Source: Haloterrigena salifodinae
Lineage (GTDB): Archaea; Halobacteriota; Halobacteria; Halobacteriales; Natrialbaceae
Assembly: GCF_003977755.1 (NCBI RefSeq)
Contig: NZ_RQWN01000002.1
Span: 124,001-188,000 of the forward strand
Direction of reading: 5' to 3'
DNA: 64,000 nt
Part shown: positions 36,225 through 43,676 of the stretch, in pieces
Position numbering within the stretch: position 1 is the first letter of the stretch
Layout of the letters: the number at the start of each line of letters is the position of its first letter
The notes under the pieces: generated by a model
Database searches by the model: none
The model's input: the letters and a program-made list of their open reading frames with translations, nothing else
Told to the model about the DNA's origin: nothing
Made by a program: the position numbers and the translations under genes

Positions 36225-37604
36225 TCAGTCGTCGGCCGGTAGCGCCCGCTCGGCGCGTTCGTCCGCGGTGAGCAGTGGCGTGCCGTCGGCCTTCGGCCCG
36301 AGTTGCGGACCGAACGGCGGGTCCTCGGGGTCGATGACCCGTCGCGTCTCGTAATCGGTCGATCGCTCGACCGGGACGCGGCCGATCGAGGTGATCATCT
36401 CGACGTAGTCCTCGAACGAGCGGAACTCGCCGTGCTCGCCGCCGGCGCGGGTCGTGATCTCCTCGGAGAGGATCGTTCCCATGTAGTCGTCGGCGCCGCA
36501 GGAGAGCATCTTCAGCCCCTGTTCGTCGCCGTACTTGACCCACGAGGACTGGACGTGGTCGACGTTGTCGAGGAAGAGCCGCGAGACGGCGATCATCAGT
36601 TCGTCCTCGTCGATGCTCGCGCCGCTCGAGACCACGTCGTGTTCGAACAGCGGCGTGTTCTGGTGGATAAAGGAGAGGGGGACGAACTCGGTGATGTTCC
36701 CCGTCCGGTCCTGCAGATCGCGGATCCGTTTCAGGTGCAGGGCGCGGTGGGCTTCGTTCTCGACGTGGCCGTACATGATCGTCGCCGTCATTCCGAGGCC
36801 GACGTTGGCGGCGGCCTCCATCGCCTCGAGCCACTCCTCGGTGCCGATCTTGCCGGGACAGATGACGTCGCGAACCTCCTCGACGAGAATCTCGGCGGCC
36901 GTCCCGGGAACGGTGTCGAGGCCGGCGTCTTTCAGCCGTCGGAAGACCTCCTCGTAGGACCAGTCGGTCCCGCGGCGGGCGTGGTAGGCCTCTTCGGGGG
37001 TCATCGAGTGGACGTGGACGCCGTCGACGCTCATCGCCGCGATCTGGTCGGTGTAGGTGCCGGGGCTCGTGTCGTAGCGTTCGGGCGGCTTGTAGTTGAT
37101 CTCCTTGGGCTCGGGGTGGGCCTCGAGGATCTCGCGGTGTTCCGCGTCGAGCGCGAATGCGGGGTGGAGACCGGAGACCGAAGTGACCTCGTAGATGCCT
37201 CGATCGACGGCGTCGGCGACGATTTCACGGGACTCGTCGGGCGTCTTCGTGAAGCCGGCGGTCTCGACCTCGGCGTCGCTCTCGAAGGTGTGGGCGGCGT
37301 CCTTGAAGTTACAGAACAGACAGCCCACGTTGCAGGCGGTCGTGACGTTGTTGTTCAGGTTGGCGACGAAGGTAACCTCCTCGCCGACGACCTCGGCGCG
37401 CCGGCGGTCGGCGGCCTCGAGGACTCGCTCCTTGCGCCGCTGGTCGATGCCCTCGCTGTCGGTGCCAGTCGTGAACAGCTCGATGGCGTCGTCGACGGTG
37501 AGCCGGTCGCCGTCGCGGGCTTTTTCGAGTGCGTTCTCGAAGGACTGGTCGGTCTGGGGGACGTGGTCGAACGTGAGGTCGGCCTCGGTCACCGGTCGCT
37601 CCAT
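36225..37604 (-). CDS. cofH: FO synthase subunit CofH (radical SAM)
   Basis: The 459-residue radical SAM enzyme is the second half of FO synthase. The cluster motif CNVGCLFC puts Cys at residues 91, 95 and 98, and it contains EINYKPPERYDTSPGTY, HSMTPEEAYHARRGTDWSY, GMTATIMYGHVE and PLSFIHQNTPLF, all typical of CofH. It transfers a tyrosine-derived radical onto the diaminouracil substrate, and CofG closes the ring. It is transcribed toward cofG with an SDR gene between. The protein looks complete, and F420 is needed by haloarchaeal oxidoreductases. Confidence 0.94.
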   Translation of the reverse strand: MERPVTEADLTFDHVPQTDQSFENALEKARDGDRLTVDDAIELFTTGTDSEGIDQRRKERVLEAADRRRAEVVGEEVTFVANLNNNVTTACNVGCLFCNFKDAAHTFESDAEVETAGFTKTPDESREIVADAVDRGIYEVTSVSGLHPAFALDAEHREILEAHPEPKEINYKPPERYDTSPGTYTDQIAAMSVDGVHVHSMTPEEAYHARRGTDWSYEEVFRRLKDAGLDTVPGTAAEILVEEVRDVICPGKIGTEEWLEAMEAAANVGLGMTATIMYGHVENEAHRALHLKRIRDLQDRTGNITEFVPLSFIHQNTPLFEHDVVSSGASIDEDELMIAVSRLFLDNVDHVQSSWVKYGDEQGLKMLSCGADDYMGTILSEEITTRAGGEHGEFRSFEDYVEMITSIGRVPVERSTDYETRRVIDPEDPPFGPQLGPKADGTPLLTADERAERALPADD

Positions 37605-37874
37605 CGGCGTATGAATGCCGGTACAGTGAGAAAAACATGATGGATTCGCGAATCGGTGGGAATTCGAACCGGCGCTCGCGTCGTTTCGCTACCACCGGGA
37701 GTCGAGTCGATCGTCATCGGCTGCCGCGAGCCGGGTACTCACGTCGTTTCGTTCAGCGTCGAGCCGGAAGCCATTCCGTCCTGACTCTGTGTCCTTCGAT
37801 ATCGCCGCTTCGTCGACCCCCAATCCGTCGAACGCAGGTCGCGTTCTTATCGGCGGCGACCGCGAAGGGCGCCC

Positions 37875-38165
37875 ATGAGCTCACGGACACCGACGGAGTG
37901 CGTCGAACTCGCCCTCGACGACGGCGCCGACGAGGAGCGCCGCGCCGGTGCGATTCGCGAACTGAAAACGGCGAACGAGTGCGACGAACTCGCGGCGCTC
38001 GCCCGCACGGAGCGCATCGCCGATCGGTACCGGCGACAGGCGCTCGAGGCGCTGGCGACGTCCCAGTGCGATTCGGCCCTTCGCGGCCTCGTCGAGGAGG
38101 AGGGCCTCGAGGAACCGCTCCAGCAGACGGCAACAGAGTTGCTCGCGACCGTCGACGGTGACTGA
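37875..38165 (+). CDS. Small HEAT-like helical protein
   Basis: The 96-residue protein is almost wholly helical: ECVELALDDGADEERRAGAI, then CDELAALARTERIADRYRRQ, then LEALATSQCDSALRGLVEEE and LQQTATELLATVDGD. The spacing resembles two to three short HEAT-type repeats, usually a protein-protein binding module. I do not know a function. It is the first gene after cofH on the other strand, followed by the tiny ORFs and purC after 112 bases. GCGCCC precedes ATG 37875; no strong Shine-Dalgarno site is visible, so it may be leaderless. Confidence 0.65.
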   Translation: MSSRTPTECVELALDDGADEERRAGAIRELKTANECDELAALARTERIADRYRRQALEALATSQCDSALRGLVEEEGLEEPLQQTATELLATVDGD

Positions 38166-38277
38166 GCGGACCCTCGACTCCCGCTCCGGACGCCGGTTTG
38201 AAACCGCAGCGTCATCGACCGCGGATCTCCTGCCCGATACTGAAACCTTCTTAGGGGCCGACCACGGCAACTGGGAT

Positions 38278-38319
38278 ATGAACTGCGGCGGCGGACACGT
38301 CCTGAGGTGTCGCGTATGA
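38278..38319 (+). CDS. Upstream ORF 1 of purC, 13 residues
   Basis: The tiny frame reads [13 protein letters not shown] and ends at TGA 38317-38319, which overlaps the ATG of the next tiny ORF by the ATGA arrangement. A TATA-like TTCTTA stretch near 38248-38253 would place the transcription start at or just before the ATG, so it may be leaderless. It is too short for a folded protein and is probably a coupling or leader peptide, with two Cys and two Arg codons. It is supported by the chain of overlaps rather than by any family. Confidence 0.5.
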   Translation: MNCGGGHVLRCRV

Positions 38320-38381
38320 CTACTCTCACAGCGAAGCTGTTCGAACGTCACGCTCGCCACCATCGGAGGTGTCTCACGTGA
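38316..38381 (+). CDS. Upstream ORF 2 of purC, 21 residues, rich in His and Arg
   Basis: The frame starts at ATG 38316 within uORF1, 7 bases after the Shine-Dalgarno-like GAGGT (38304-38308), and ends at TGA 38379-38381, which overlaps the GTG start of purC (GTGA). Its peptide is [20 protein letters not shown] plus Thr, with three His and four Arg among the residues after Glu10. The GGAGGT for purC lies inside its own coding region. It should therefore couple translation of purC to that of the leader. No homologue is known to me. Confidence 0.55.
   Translation: MTTLTAKLFERHARHHRRCLT
38365..38370 (+). promoter_or_regulatory. Shine-Dalgarno site that sets the purC start
   Basis: The perfect GGAGGT is 7 bases ahead of GTG 38378 and would be too close to the in-frame GTG at 38369, which it overlaps. 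This decides the start of purC in favour of 38378 and lies within uORF2. Confidence 0.7.
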
Positions 38382-39397
38382 CGAGCGTCAAGGAGTTCCG
38401 GATCGAGGAGGAAGCGACCGACGAGGAACTCGGCGCGGGGTCGTTTGTCTTCACCGACGCCTACTCCGTCTTCGACTGGGGCCAGATGCCCGATCGCATC
38501 CCCGACAAGGGCGCCAGCCTCTGTACGATGGGCGCCTTTAACTTCGAACTGCTCGAGTCAGAGGGCGTTCCGACCCACTACCGCGGAGTCGTCGAATCGG
38601 GCGAGGTCGTCCCGCTCGAGGAGACCTCGAGCCCACCCTGGGAGATGGCCATCGACCTCACGCAGGTCCCCGATCTCCCCCACGAGGGCCGGAGCTACGA
38701 CTACGACAGCTACCACGACGCCGCGGGATCGAACTACCTCGTCCCGCTTGAGATCGTTTTCCGGAACCGCGTCCCCGTCGGCTCGAGCCTGCGCCGCCGG
38801 ACCGAGCCCGCGGACCACGGCCTCGCGTTCGACGAGTGGCCAGACGAGGCCGTCGACCTCGAGGAGCCGATCGTCGAGTTCACGACGAAGTACGAGGAGA
38901 GCGACCGCCAACTCGACCGCGCCGAGGCCGACGAGATCGCCGGCCGGGCCGATATCGAGGAGCTCGAGTCCCTCGCCCGCGAGGTCAACCGGATCGTCAC
39001 CGAGCAGGCTGAATCGGCCGGACTGACCCACGAGGACGGCAAGATCGAGTGTCTCTACTACGACGGCGAGATCCGCGTGGGCGACGTCGTCGGCACGTTC
39101 GACGAGAACCGCTTCAGCTACGAGGGTACCCAGCTCTCGAAGGAGGTCCTCCGGCAGTACCACAAGCGTACCCAGCCCGACTGGGTCGAGGCCGTCGACG
39201 CCGCCAAGGCCGAGGCCAAACGGACCGACGTCGCCGACTGGAAGTCCCTGTGCGACGAGGAGCCCGAACCGCTCGACGACGGCGTCATCGAGACCGCCCG
39301 CGACCTCTACTGCGCCGGCGCGAACGCGTACACCGGTCGGGAACTGTTCGACGCGCCGCCGCTCTCGAGCGCGATCGGCGCGGTCAGGCGGCTCTGA
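38378..39397 (+). CDS. purC: Phosphoribosylaminoimidazole-succinocarboxamide synthase
   Basis: The 339-residue cytosolic enzyme adds aspartate to CAIR in purine synthesis. Starting at GTG, it reads [18 protein letters not shown], and carries [20 protein letters not shown] for the ATP-binding start, [20 protein letters not shown], and [20 protein letters not shown] ahead of the C-terminal helices. The blocks fit haloarchaeal PurC. The start overlaps the stop of the tiny upstream ORF. PurS, PurQ and the deformylase PurU also lie in the window (42.5-51 kb), though not contiguous with it. Confidence 0.93.
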   Translation: MTSVKEFRIEEEATDEELGAGSFVFTDAYSVFDWGQMPDRIPDKGASLCTMGAFNFELLESEGVPTHYRGVVESGEVVPLEETSSPPWEMAIDLTQVPDLPHEGRSYDYDSYHDAAGSNYLVPLEIVFRNRVPVGSSLRRRTEPADHGLAFDEWPDEAVDLEEPIVEFTTKYEESDRQLDRAEADEIAGRADIEELESLAREVNRIVTEQAESAGLTHEDGKIECLYYDGEIRVGDVVGTFDENRFSYEGTQLSKEVLRQYHKRTQPDWVEAVDAAKAEAKRTDVADWKSLCDEEPEPLDDGVIETARDLYCAGANAYTGRELFDAPPLSSAIGAVRRL

Positions 39398-39534
39398 GTC
39401 GTCGTCGTTCGGCGGCCGTCGATTCGATTGCGACTCGGTACTCTCTCGACTACGTCCCTCGATATCGTTTCACATTCGCCGGACGACAGAGCAACCCTCA
39501 TATGCCGGGACGAGTAACCTCCGATTGTCCGTCA

Positions 39535-39747
39535 ATGAGCCTCGCTACCAGCGGTATCGTCGCAAGTATCGTCCCGTCCGGACTGACCGGTAGTATCGCG
39601 ACCGTCGCGACCGGGATGCTAGCCGTCTTCGTGCTCGCGATCGTCGCCTTCGCCGTCGCATCGATCGTCTCCTCGTCGTGGACCGGCCAGTCGACCGCGA
39701 CGTCGTCGACGCCCGCCGCCAGCGGCGCCGAACCCGGCGACGACTGA
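39535..39747 (+). CDS. Small single-pass membrane protein
   Basis: The 70-residue protein starts MSLATSGIVASIVPSGLTGS, has one strongly hydrophobic helix MLAVFVLAIVAFAVASIVSS (residues about 28-47), and ends with a Ser/Thr/Ala-rich, finally acidic tail (SSTPAASGAEPGDD). I do not know a function; small proteins of this type are common in haloarchaeal membranes. ATG 39535 is chosen; ATG 39502 is in frame and would add eleven residues. It follows purC by 137 bases and precedes the SAMP-like gene on the same strand. Confidence 0.6.
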   Translation: MSLATSGIVASIVPSGLTGSIATVATGMLAVFVLAIVAFAVASIVSSSWTGQSTATSSTPAASGAEPGDD

Positions 39748-39870
39748 TTTTCCAGCCGTCACCCGTTCTGTTTCTTCGACTCGAGTCGGATCCCTCGTCC
39801 GCCAGCCGTTCGCAATTCTCGAGCGGACGCGGCGGAAGCGGCTTTGTCGGTTCGCGTCCATCGTCGAACC

Positions 39871-40137
39871 ATGGAGATCACGGTGTACGGTCCGGTGCGG
39901 AGCGCGACCGGCGCGAAGACGGTTTCGCTCGAGTTCGACGGCGGGACCGTCGCCGACGCCGTCGCGGCGTTCGTCGACGCCTACCCGCGGGCGGAACCGC
40001 ACCTCTACACTGACGGCGACGAACTGCGCTCGAGCGTCAGGGTGACGGTCGACGGCGAGCGTGCTACGATGGAGGATCGGGTTCCGACGGACGCGTCGCT
40101 GACGCTGATGCCCGCGGTACAGGGCGGTTCTCGGTAG
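39871..40137 (+). CDS. Ubiquitin-like small modifier (SAMP/MoaD-like) ending in GGSR
   Basis: The 88-residue beta-grasp protein starts MEITVYGPVRSATGAKTVSL and ends LTLMPAVQGGSR. MoaD/ThiS-type proteins and archaeal SAMPs act as sulfur carriers or protein modifiers through a C-terminal Gly-Gly that is adenylated by the E1-like enzyme UbaA. Here two residues, Ser-Arg, follow the Gly-Gly, so activation would need removal of the tail by a JAMM protease, or the protein is not used for conjugation. ATG 39871 gives a normal MoaD-type N terminus. Near neighbours are a small membrane protein and the acetamidase gene. Confidence 0.82.
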   Translation: MEITVYGPVRSATGAKTVSLEFDGGTVADAVAAFVDAYPRAEPHLYTDGDELRSSVRVTVDGERATMEDRVPTDASLTLMPAVQGGSR

Positions 40138-40372
40138 TCAATCGCGCAGGTTCGATAGAGCCCGGCCGCCTCGTGTGCTTGACTACCGTGAGCGGAAACG
40201 AGCGTTTCCTCGCGTGGCAACGAAGAGAGCCACTCCCTCCCCAACCGATTCGTTCGGTCACTTCGTTCCTTCACTCATCCCTCGCGCGATATCGAATCGG
40301 GGTTCGTCGTTGACTCACCCCGTTCAGCACGCGCCATCGTGGGATGACTGGCGAGTCGATTTGTCGTCGTCA
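40138..40372. other. Intergenic region with haloarchaeal hairpin-type motif
   Basis: No gene is supported in these 235 bases between convergent genes. It contains CACTTCGTTCCTTCACTC (40259-40276), related on the reverse strand to the GAACGAACGAAGTGAG motif in the hairpin region at 25803-26261, and short imperfect hairpins around 40192-40215 (GGAAACGAGCGTTTCC). It may act as a bidirectional terminator. No tRNA-like folding was found. Confidence 0.45.
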
Positions 40373-41689
40373 CTACAGCCCGTACTGATCGCGCACCAGG
40401 TGGGACATCCCGCGGTCCTCGAGCACGTCCATCGGCGCGAGCATGTCCAGTTGGACGACGCCCGGCAGACGTCCGATCTGGACGCCGCCGGTGAACGTAC
40501 ACCGCGAGCGGACCTCGCCCTCGCTCATGTCCAGCAGTTTCGTGGCGCGGTCGAAGGCGTTCTGCGTGGCGTCGTTGACCGTCGCGCCGGAGCCGATCAC
40601 CTGGATCGGGCCCATGTCGTCCTCGATATCGACGCCGTGTTCGGTGCCGAGTTCACGACCCGCCTCGCGTTCGTCCTCGCTGTAGGGTTTGCTGATAAAG
40701 GGCAGGTCCTCCTCCGGTGGGAGCAGGACGGGCCCGTCTAACTCGAGGTCCTCGATGACTTCCACGTCCATCGTGACGTTCCCGCTCACGTCGGTCGTGT
40801 GCAGGGAGAGTTCGCCGTCGCCCTGATTCGCGTGGAGGTCGCCGACGTAGACCCCGGCGCCGTCGATCTTGACGGGACAGATCAGAGTCGCGCCCGGGCG
40901 CACTTGGGGGATATCCATGTGACCGTCCGTACGGGCCTCGAGTTCCTCCTCGCTCTCGACGCCGTAGTCGTGTTCGGCGCCGATGAGGTACTGGCCGAAG
41001 TCGCCCGCGTTGTGCGAGTCGGGCATCGTGATCGACGGCGTCGTCCCGACATTCCCGATGAACGGCCGCAAGCGACCCAGCGTGCCGGGCATCTCGCCGG
41101 GCTCGTACAGCAGGATGGGATGTTGGCGGGAGTTCTCGGGGATGTCCATCACTTCGTCGGCGTTCTCGGCGAGTTCGTGGGCGGCGTCCTCGTCGAGCGT
41201 GATCCCGACGCTGTGGTCGTCGTCGAAGGCGACGGTGTAGCCGTACTCGAAGCCGAAGGAGGAGGCGTTCGCGCCGCACTCGGCGCACTTGATCGCCTCC
41301 TCGCCGGTGCCCTCGACGACCGTCTCCGGCCACTCGGTGCCACACTCCGGACAGCGGTGGTCGACGAATGGGTCGTCGTAGAAGGCGTCCTCGCGTTCGG
41401 CCATCGACCCCGTGCTCGTCGCCATGCTCGTCACCTTGACGTCCCGGATGTGCAAGGCGACGGCGTCGCCGACTTCGGCGCCCTCGACGCGGATCGGTCG
41501 CGTGACCTCGTGGCCGCCCCGGAACTCGGGTGTCACCATGGGTCCCCAGCAGCCCGGCGGCGTGTACGTCTCGATCGTCCCCCCGTCCGCGACGGTCCCC
41601 GCCCACTCCTGATCGGGTCCGACGAGGCCGAGCGTGTACTGGTCGACGGACAGTTCCTCTCGGACTTCTCGCTCGTCTTGTTGTGACAT
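40373..41689 (-). CDS. Acetamidase/formamidase family amidase with zinc-ribbon insertion
   Basis: The 438-residue enzyme belongs to the FmdA/AmdA amidase family (hydrolysis of formamide, acetamide or similar short amides to ammonia). Landmarks are YTPPGCWGPMVTPEFRGGHE, GDAVALHIRDVKVTSMATST, GNVGTTPSITMPDSHNAGDF and DLHANQGDGELS, in the normal order. Between them is an insertion with two C-P-E-C and C-A-E-C pairs about 25 residues apart, which look like a zinc ribbon. The TATA-like start is clear, and MSQQDEREVREELS is preferred at 41689. It converges with the SAMP-like gene across the 235-base spacer. The exact amide substrate is not known. Confidence 0.9.
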   Translation of the reverse strand: MSQQDEREVREELSVDQYTLGLVGPDQEWAGTVADGGTIETYTPPGCWGPMVTPEFRGGHEVTRPIRVEGAEVGDAVALHIRDVKVTSMATSTGSMAEREDAFYDDPFVDHRCPECGTEWPETVVEGTGEEAIKCAECGANASSFGFEYGYTVAFDDDHSVGITLDEDAAHELAENADEVMDIPENSRQHPILLYEPGEMPGTLGRLRPFIGNVGTTPSITMPDSHNAGDFGQYLIGAEHDYGVESEEELEARTDGHMDIPQVRPGATLICPVKIDGAGVYVGDLHANQGDGELSLHTTDVSGNVTMDVEVIEDLELDGPVLLPPEEDLPFISKPYSEDEREAGRELGTEHGVDIEDDMGPIQVIGSGATVNDATQNAFDRATKLLDMSEGEVRSRCTFTGGVQIGRLPGVVQLDMLAPMDVLEDRGMSHLVRDQYGL

Positions 41690-41854
41690 ACCATACAAAA
41701 CTACGACGGAGACCGCGATAAGCCTACTGTCGCCGGAAGCGGCATTTCGGACCCGTTACTCCTTGATTTTGATAGTCTCGGCCCACGCTCGCAATCCATG
41801 GCGGGACCACATCACTAGCGGTCGGGGTGACCAAAATGGACGAATTCGACGTTC

Positions 41855-42184
41855 GTGAGCGCCGCCGCGACGCTCGGCGAGACGCTGACCGGCGGCGAGG
41901 CCGAGGACGTCGCCGCCCAGTTGCCCGACGAACTGGCGTGGGTCCTCGAGGACGCCGACCACGACGGCGCCGGCTATGACCGCGGGGCGTTCGTCGACCG
42001 CGTCGGCGAACATCTCCGCGACATCGACGTCGAACCCGACGACGCCGAGCAGTTCGCCGAGGCGGTCACCGACGCCGTCGCCGCCGCGCTCACGGGCGGC
42101 GAGGTCCGGGATCTCATGTCCCAGCTCGATGACGACCTCCACCCGCTGTTCGAGGACGTGACGGTCCATCCCGACCAGCTCTGA
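41855..42184 (+). CDS. DUF2267-like protein, N-terminally short, possible frameshift
   Basis: The 109-residue frame from GTG 41855 reads AATLGETLTGGEAEDVAAQL and AALTGGEVRDLMSQLDDDLH, the twin blocks of DUF2267 proteins, which are found in haloarchaea and other organisms but have no known function. Usual members begin about 30 residues earlier with a start like MDYDEF. Here such a start (ATG 41836, MDEFDV) exists 19 bases upstream but in another frame, and an in-frame stop lies at 41828-41830. The gene either has lost its 5' part, carries a frameshift, or uses the GTG. Confidence 0.6.
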   Translation: MSAAATLGETLTGGEAEDVAAQLPDELAWVLEDADHDGAGYDRGAFVDRVGEHLRDIDVEPDDAEQFAEAVTDAVAAALTGGEVRDLMSQLDDDLHPLFEDVTVHPDQL

Positions 42185-42290
42185 GCGGTATTTTCGCCGT
42201 TAGATGGCTTCAACGGACGGATCTATCGGCCGGTGGCCGTATCAGCCGCGATAGGTGCGTTCAAGTGGGTCTTGTCCCTTCAGTCACCTA

Positions 42291-42449
42291 ATGGCTGATT
42301 CGACGGACGAGGACTCACAGGAGTGTCGAGTGTGTGGCGACACCGTTGCATCGTCTGCTAACCACCGCGTCGTGACCGCCGTCGAGGACGGCGAGACGGT
42401 CTACGAACACTTCTGTAGCGACGACTGCCTCGAGATCTGGGAGTCGTAG
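42291..42449 (+). CDS. Small zinc-finger protein
   Basis: The 52-residue protein has two metal-binding pairs: C-R-V-C-G-D-T near residues 12-15, and H-F-C-S-D-D-C-L near residues 43-48, separated by HRVVTAVEDGETVYE. The C-x2-C ... C-x3-C layout resembles TRASH- or MYM-like treble-clef fingers common as small haloarchaeal proteins. Function is unknown; such fingers often bind zinc and assist protein contacts. A longer in-frame start at 42255 lacks support. The gene is followed by purU on the other strand. Confidence 0.72.
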   Translation: MADSTDEDSQECRVCGDTVASSANHRVVTAVEDGETVYEHFCSDDCLEIWES

Positions 42450-42536
42450 CTCGCGGACTCGAGAACGAAACCTGAATCGGACTGCGGACGGATGGGGGTG
42501 GGGAACGTCCCGTCGACTTCCACCCGATCCGACTCG

Positions 42537-43487
42537 CTACTGTTCCTTCGCGACGACGTCGCCGATGCCGTCGACCGGTCGGTCCGGCGTGACCTCGTCG
42601 ATCTCCTCGGGGAGGCCGAGCTGGTACTCGCTCCCGTTCTCCCGGACCGAGGTCCGGCCGCGGTGGACCGAGACGTCGCCGTTGAGGTGGAGTTTCACCG
42701 CCTCGAGCAAGGCGTCGGCTTCGAGGGGCTGGCCGCGGCGTTTCATCTCGTCCAGATCGGCGTCGTCGGGGACGTCGAACGCGCGCTGGGTGATGATCGG
42801 CCCCTGGTCTAAGTCGGTCGTCACGTAGTGGGCGGTGACGCCCGCGACACGAACGCCCCCCTCGAGCGCCTGCCGGTACGCTTCGGCCCCGGGGAACGCG
42901 GGCAGCAGCGAGGGATGGACGTTGATGATGCGATCCTCGTAGCGGAAGACCACGTTAGGAGAGAGGATGCGCATGTACCGCGCGAGCACGATTAGGTCGA
43001 CGTCGTACTCGGCGAGCACGTCGAGCAGTTCGTCCTCGTTTTGCTGGCCCTTCTCGTCGCCGATGTCGTGGAAGGGGACGTCGTAGTGTTCCGCGAGCGG
43101 CTGGAGGTCGTCGTGGTTGCCGATGACGACCCCGATGTCGGCGCCGAGTTCGTCGTTGGCCCACGCCTCGAAGATCGCCTCGAGACAGTGGCTCTCTTTC
43201 GTGCCGAGAACGGCGATCTGCTGGGTCTCGCGGTCGGCGGGGAATCGGACCTGAACGTCGAGTCCAAGGTCGTCGCCAAGTTCGTGGAGGTCCTCGCGGA
43301 GCGTCTCCTCGGTACAGACCATCTCGGAGGTGTCGACGGCTATATACATCCGGAAAACGCCGTCGCGAACCGCCTGATCGAGGTCCTCGATGTTGACTCC
43401 GCGCTCGAACAGGAGGCTGGTCACGTTGGCGACCAGTCCCGTATCGTCGTCTCCGATCACGGTGATTTCGGTAATGTCGGTCGTCAT
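42537..43487 (-). CDS. purU: Formyltetrahydrofolate deformylase
   Basis: The 316-residue enzyme has an N-terminal ACT domain (ITVIGDDDTGLVANVTSLLF) and a C-terminal formyltransferase-like domain with the hallmark NVHPSLLPAFPGAEAYRQAL, DLIVLARYMRILSP and VTTDLDQGPIITQ. PurU hydrolyses 10-formyl-THF to formate and THF, supplying formate to PurT or balancing one-carbon pools. It starts at ATG 43487, which has GGAGGT 7 bases ahead on the minus strand, so three residues of a longer reading are dropped. Catalytic Asn, His and Asp are present in the usual order. Confidence 0.93.
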   Translation of the reverse strand: MTTDITEITVIGDDDTGLVANVTSLLFERGVNIEDLDQAVRDGVFRMYIAVDTSEMVCTEETLREDLHELGDDLGLDVQVRFPADRETQQIAVLGTKESHCLEAIFEAWANDELGADIGVVIGNHDDLQPLAEHYDVPFHDIGDEKGQQNEDELLDVLAEYDVDLIVLARYMRILSPNVVFRYEDRIINVHPSLLPAFPGAEAYRQALEGGVRVAGVTAHYVTTDLDQGPIITQRAFDVPDDADLDEMKRRGQPLEADALLEAVKLHLNGDVSVHRGRTSVRENGSEYQLGLPEEIDEVTPDRPVDGIGDVVAKEQ

Positions 43488-43628
43488 CGGGACCACCTCC
43501 GCTCGAGCGAAATTGGATTCATCACTACGTGCTTCAGTCTACCTGTCGCCAAAAGTCCTGCTTTCCGTGGATGTGTCTGAGAACGACTGCATAATATATT
43601 GCCCATCATAGTTGTGGCTAGTTAGCAG

Positions 43629-43659
43629 AATATGAACCAATATTATTAACACCGTGGCG
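43629..43659 (+). promoter_or_regulatory. Promoter block of the first flavoprotein gene
   Basis: AATATGAACCAAT (43629-43641) and ATTATTAACACCGTGGCG (43642-43659) lie directly ahead of the flavoprotein gene. The second part starts 35 bases before ATG 43677, so a TATA box at ATTATTAA would give a start at or near the ATG (leaderless). The same two parts recur upstream of the feoB-like unit (46830-46843 and 46875-46892), with 16 of 18 bases identical in the second part and the same distance to the ATG. Confidence 0.6.
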
Positions 43660-43676
43660 GCGAGTACTAGGCTCGC

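Noticed and set aside
36303-37640. Plus-strand frame of 445 residues opposite cofH
   Set aside because: It is a shadow: cofH has its radical SAM motif and conserved blocks on the other strand.
37655-37690. GGAATTCGAACCGG, resembling a tRNA T-arm
   Set aside because: The T-stem cannot pair on either strand and no acceptor or anticodon arms fit around it.
40140-40175. GCAGGTTCGATAGAGCC as a tRNA end
   Set aside because: The stem does not close and no cloverleaf can be built.
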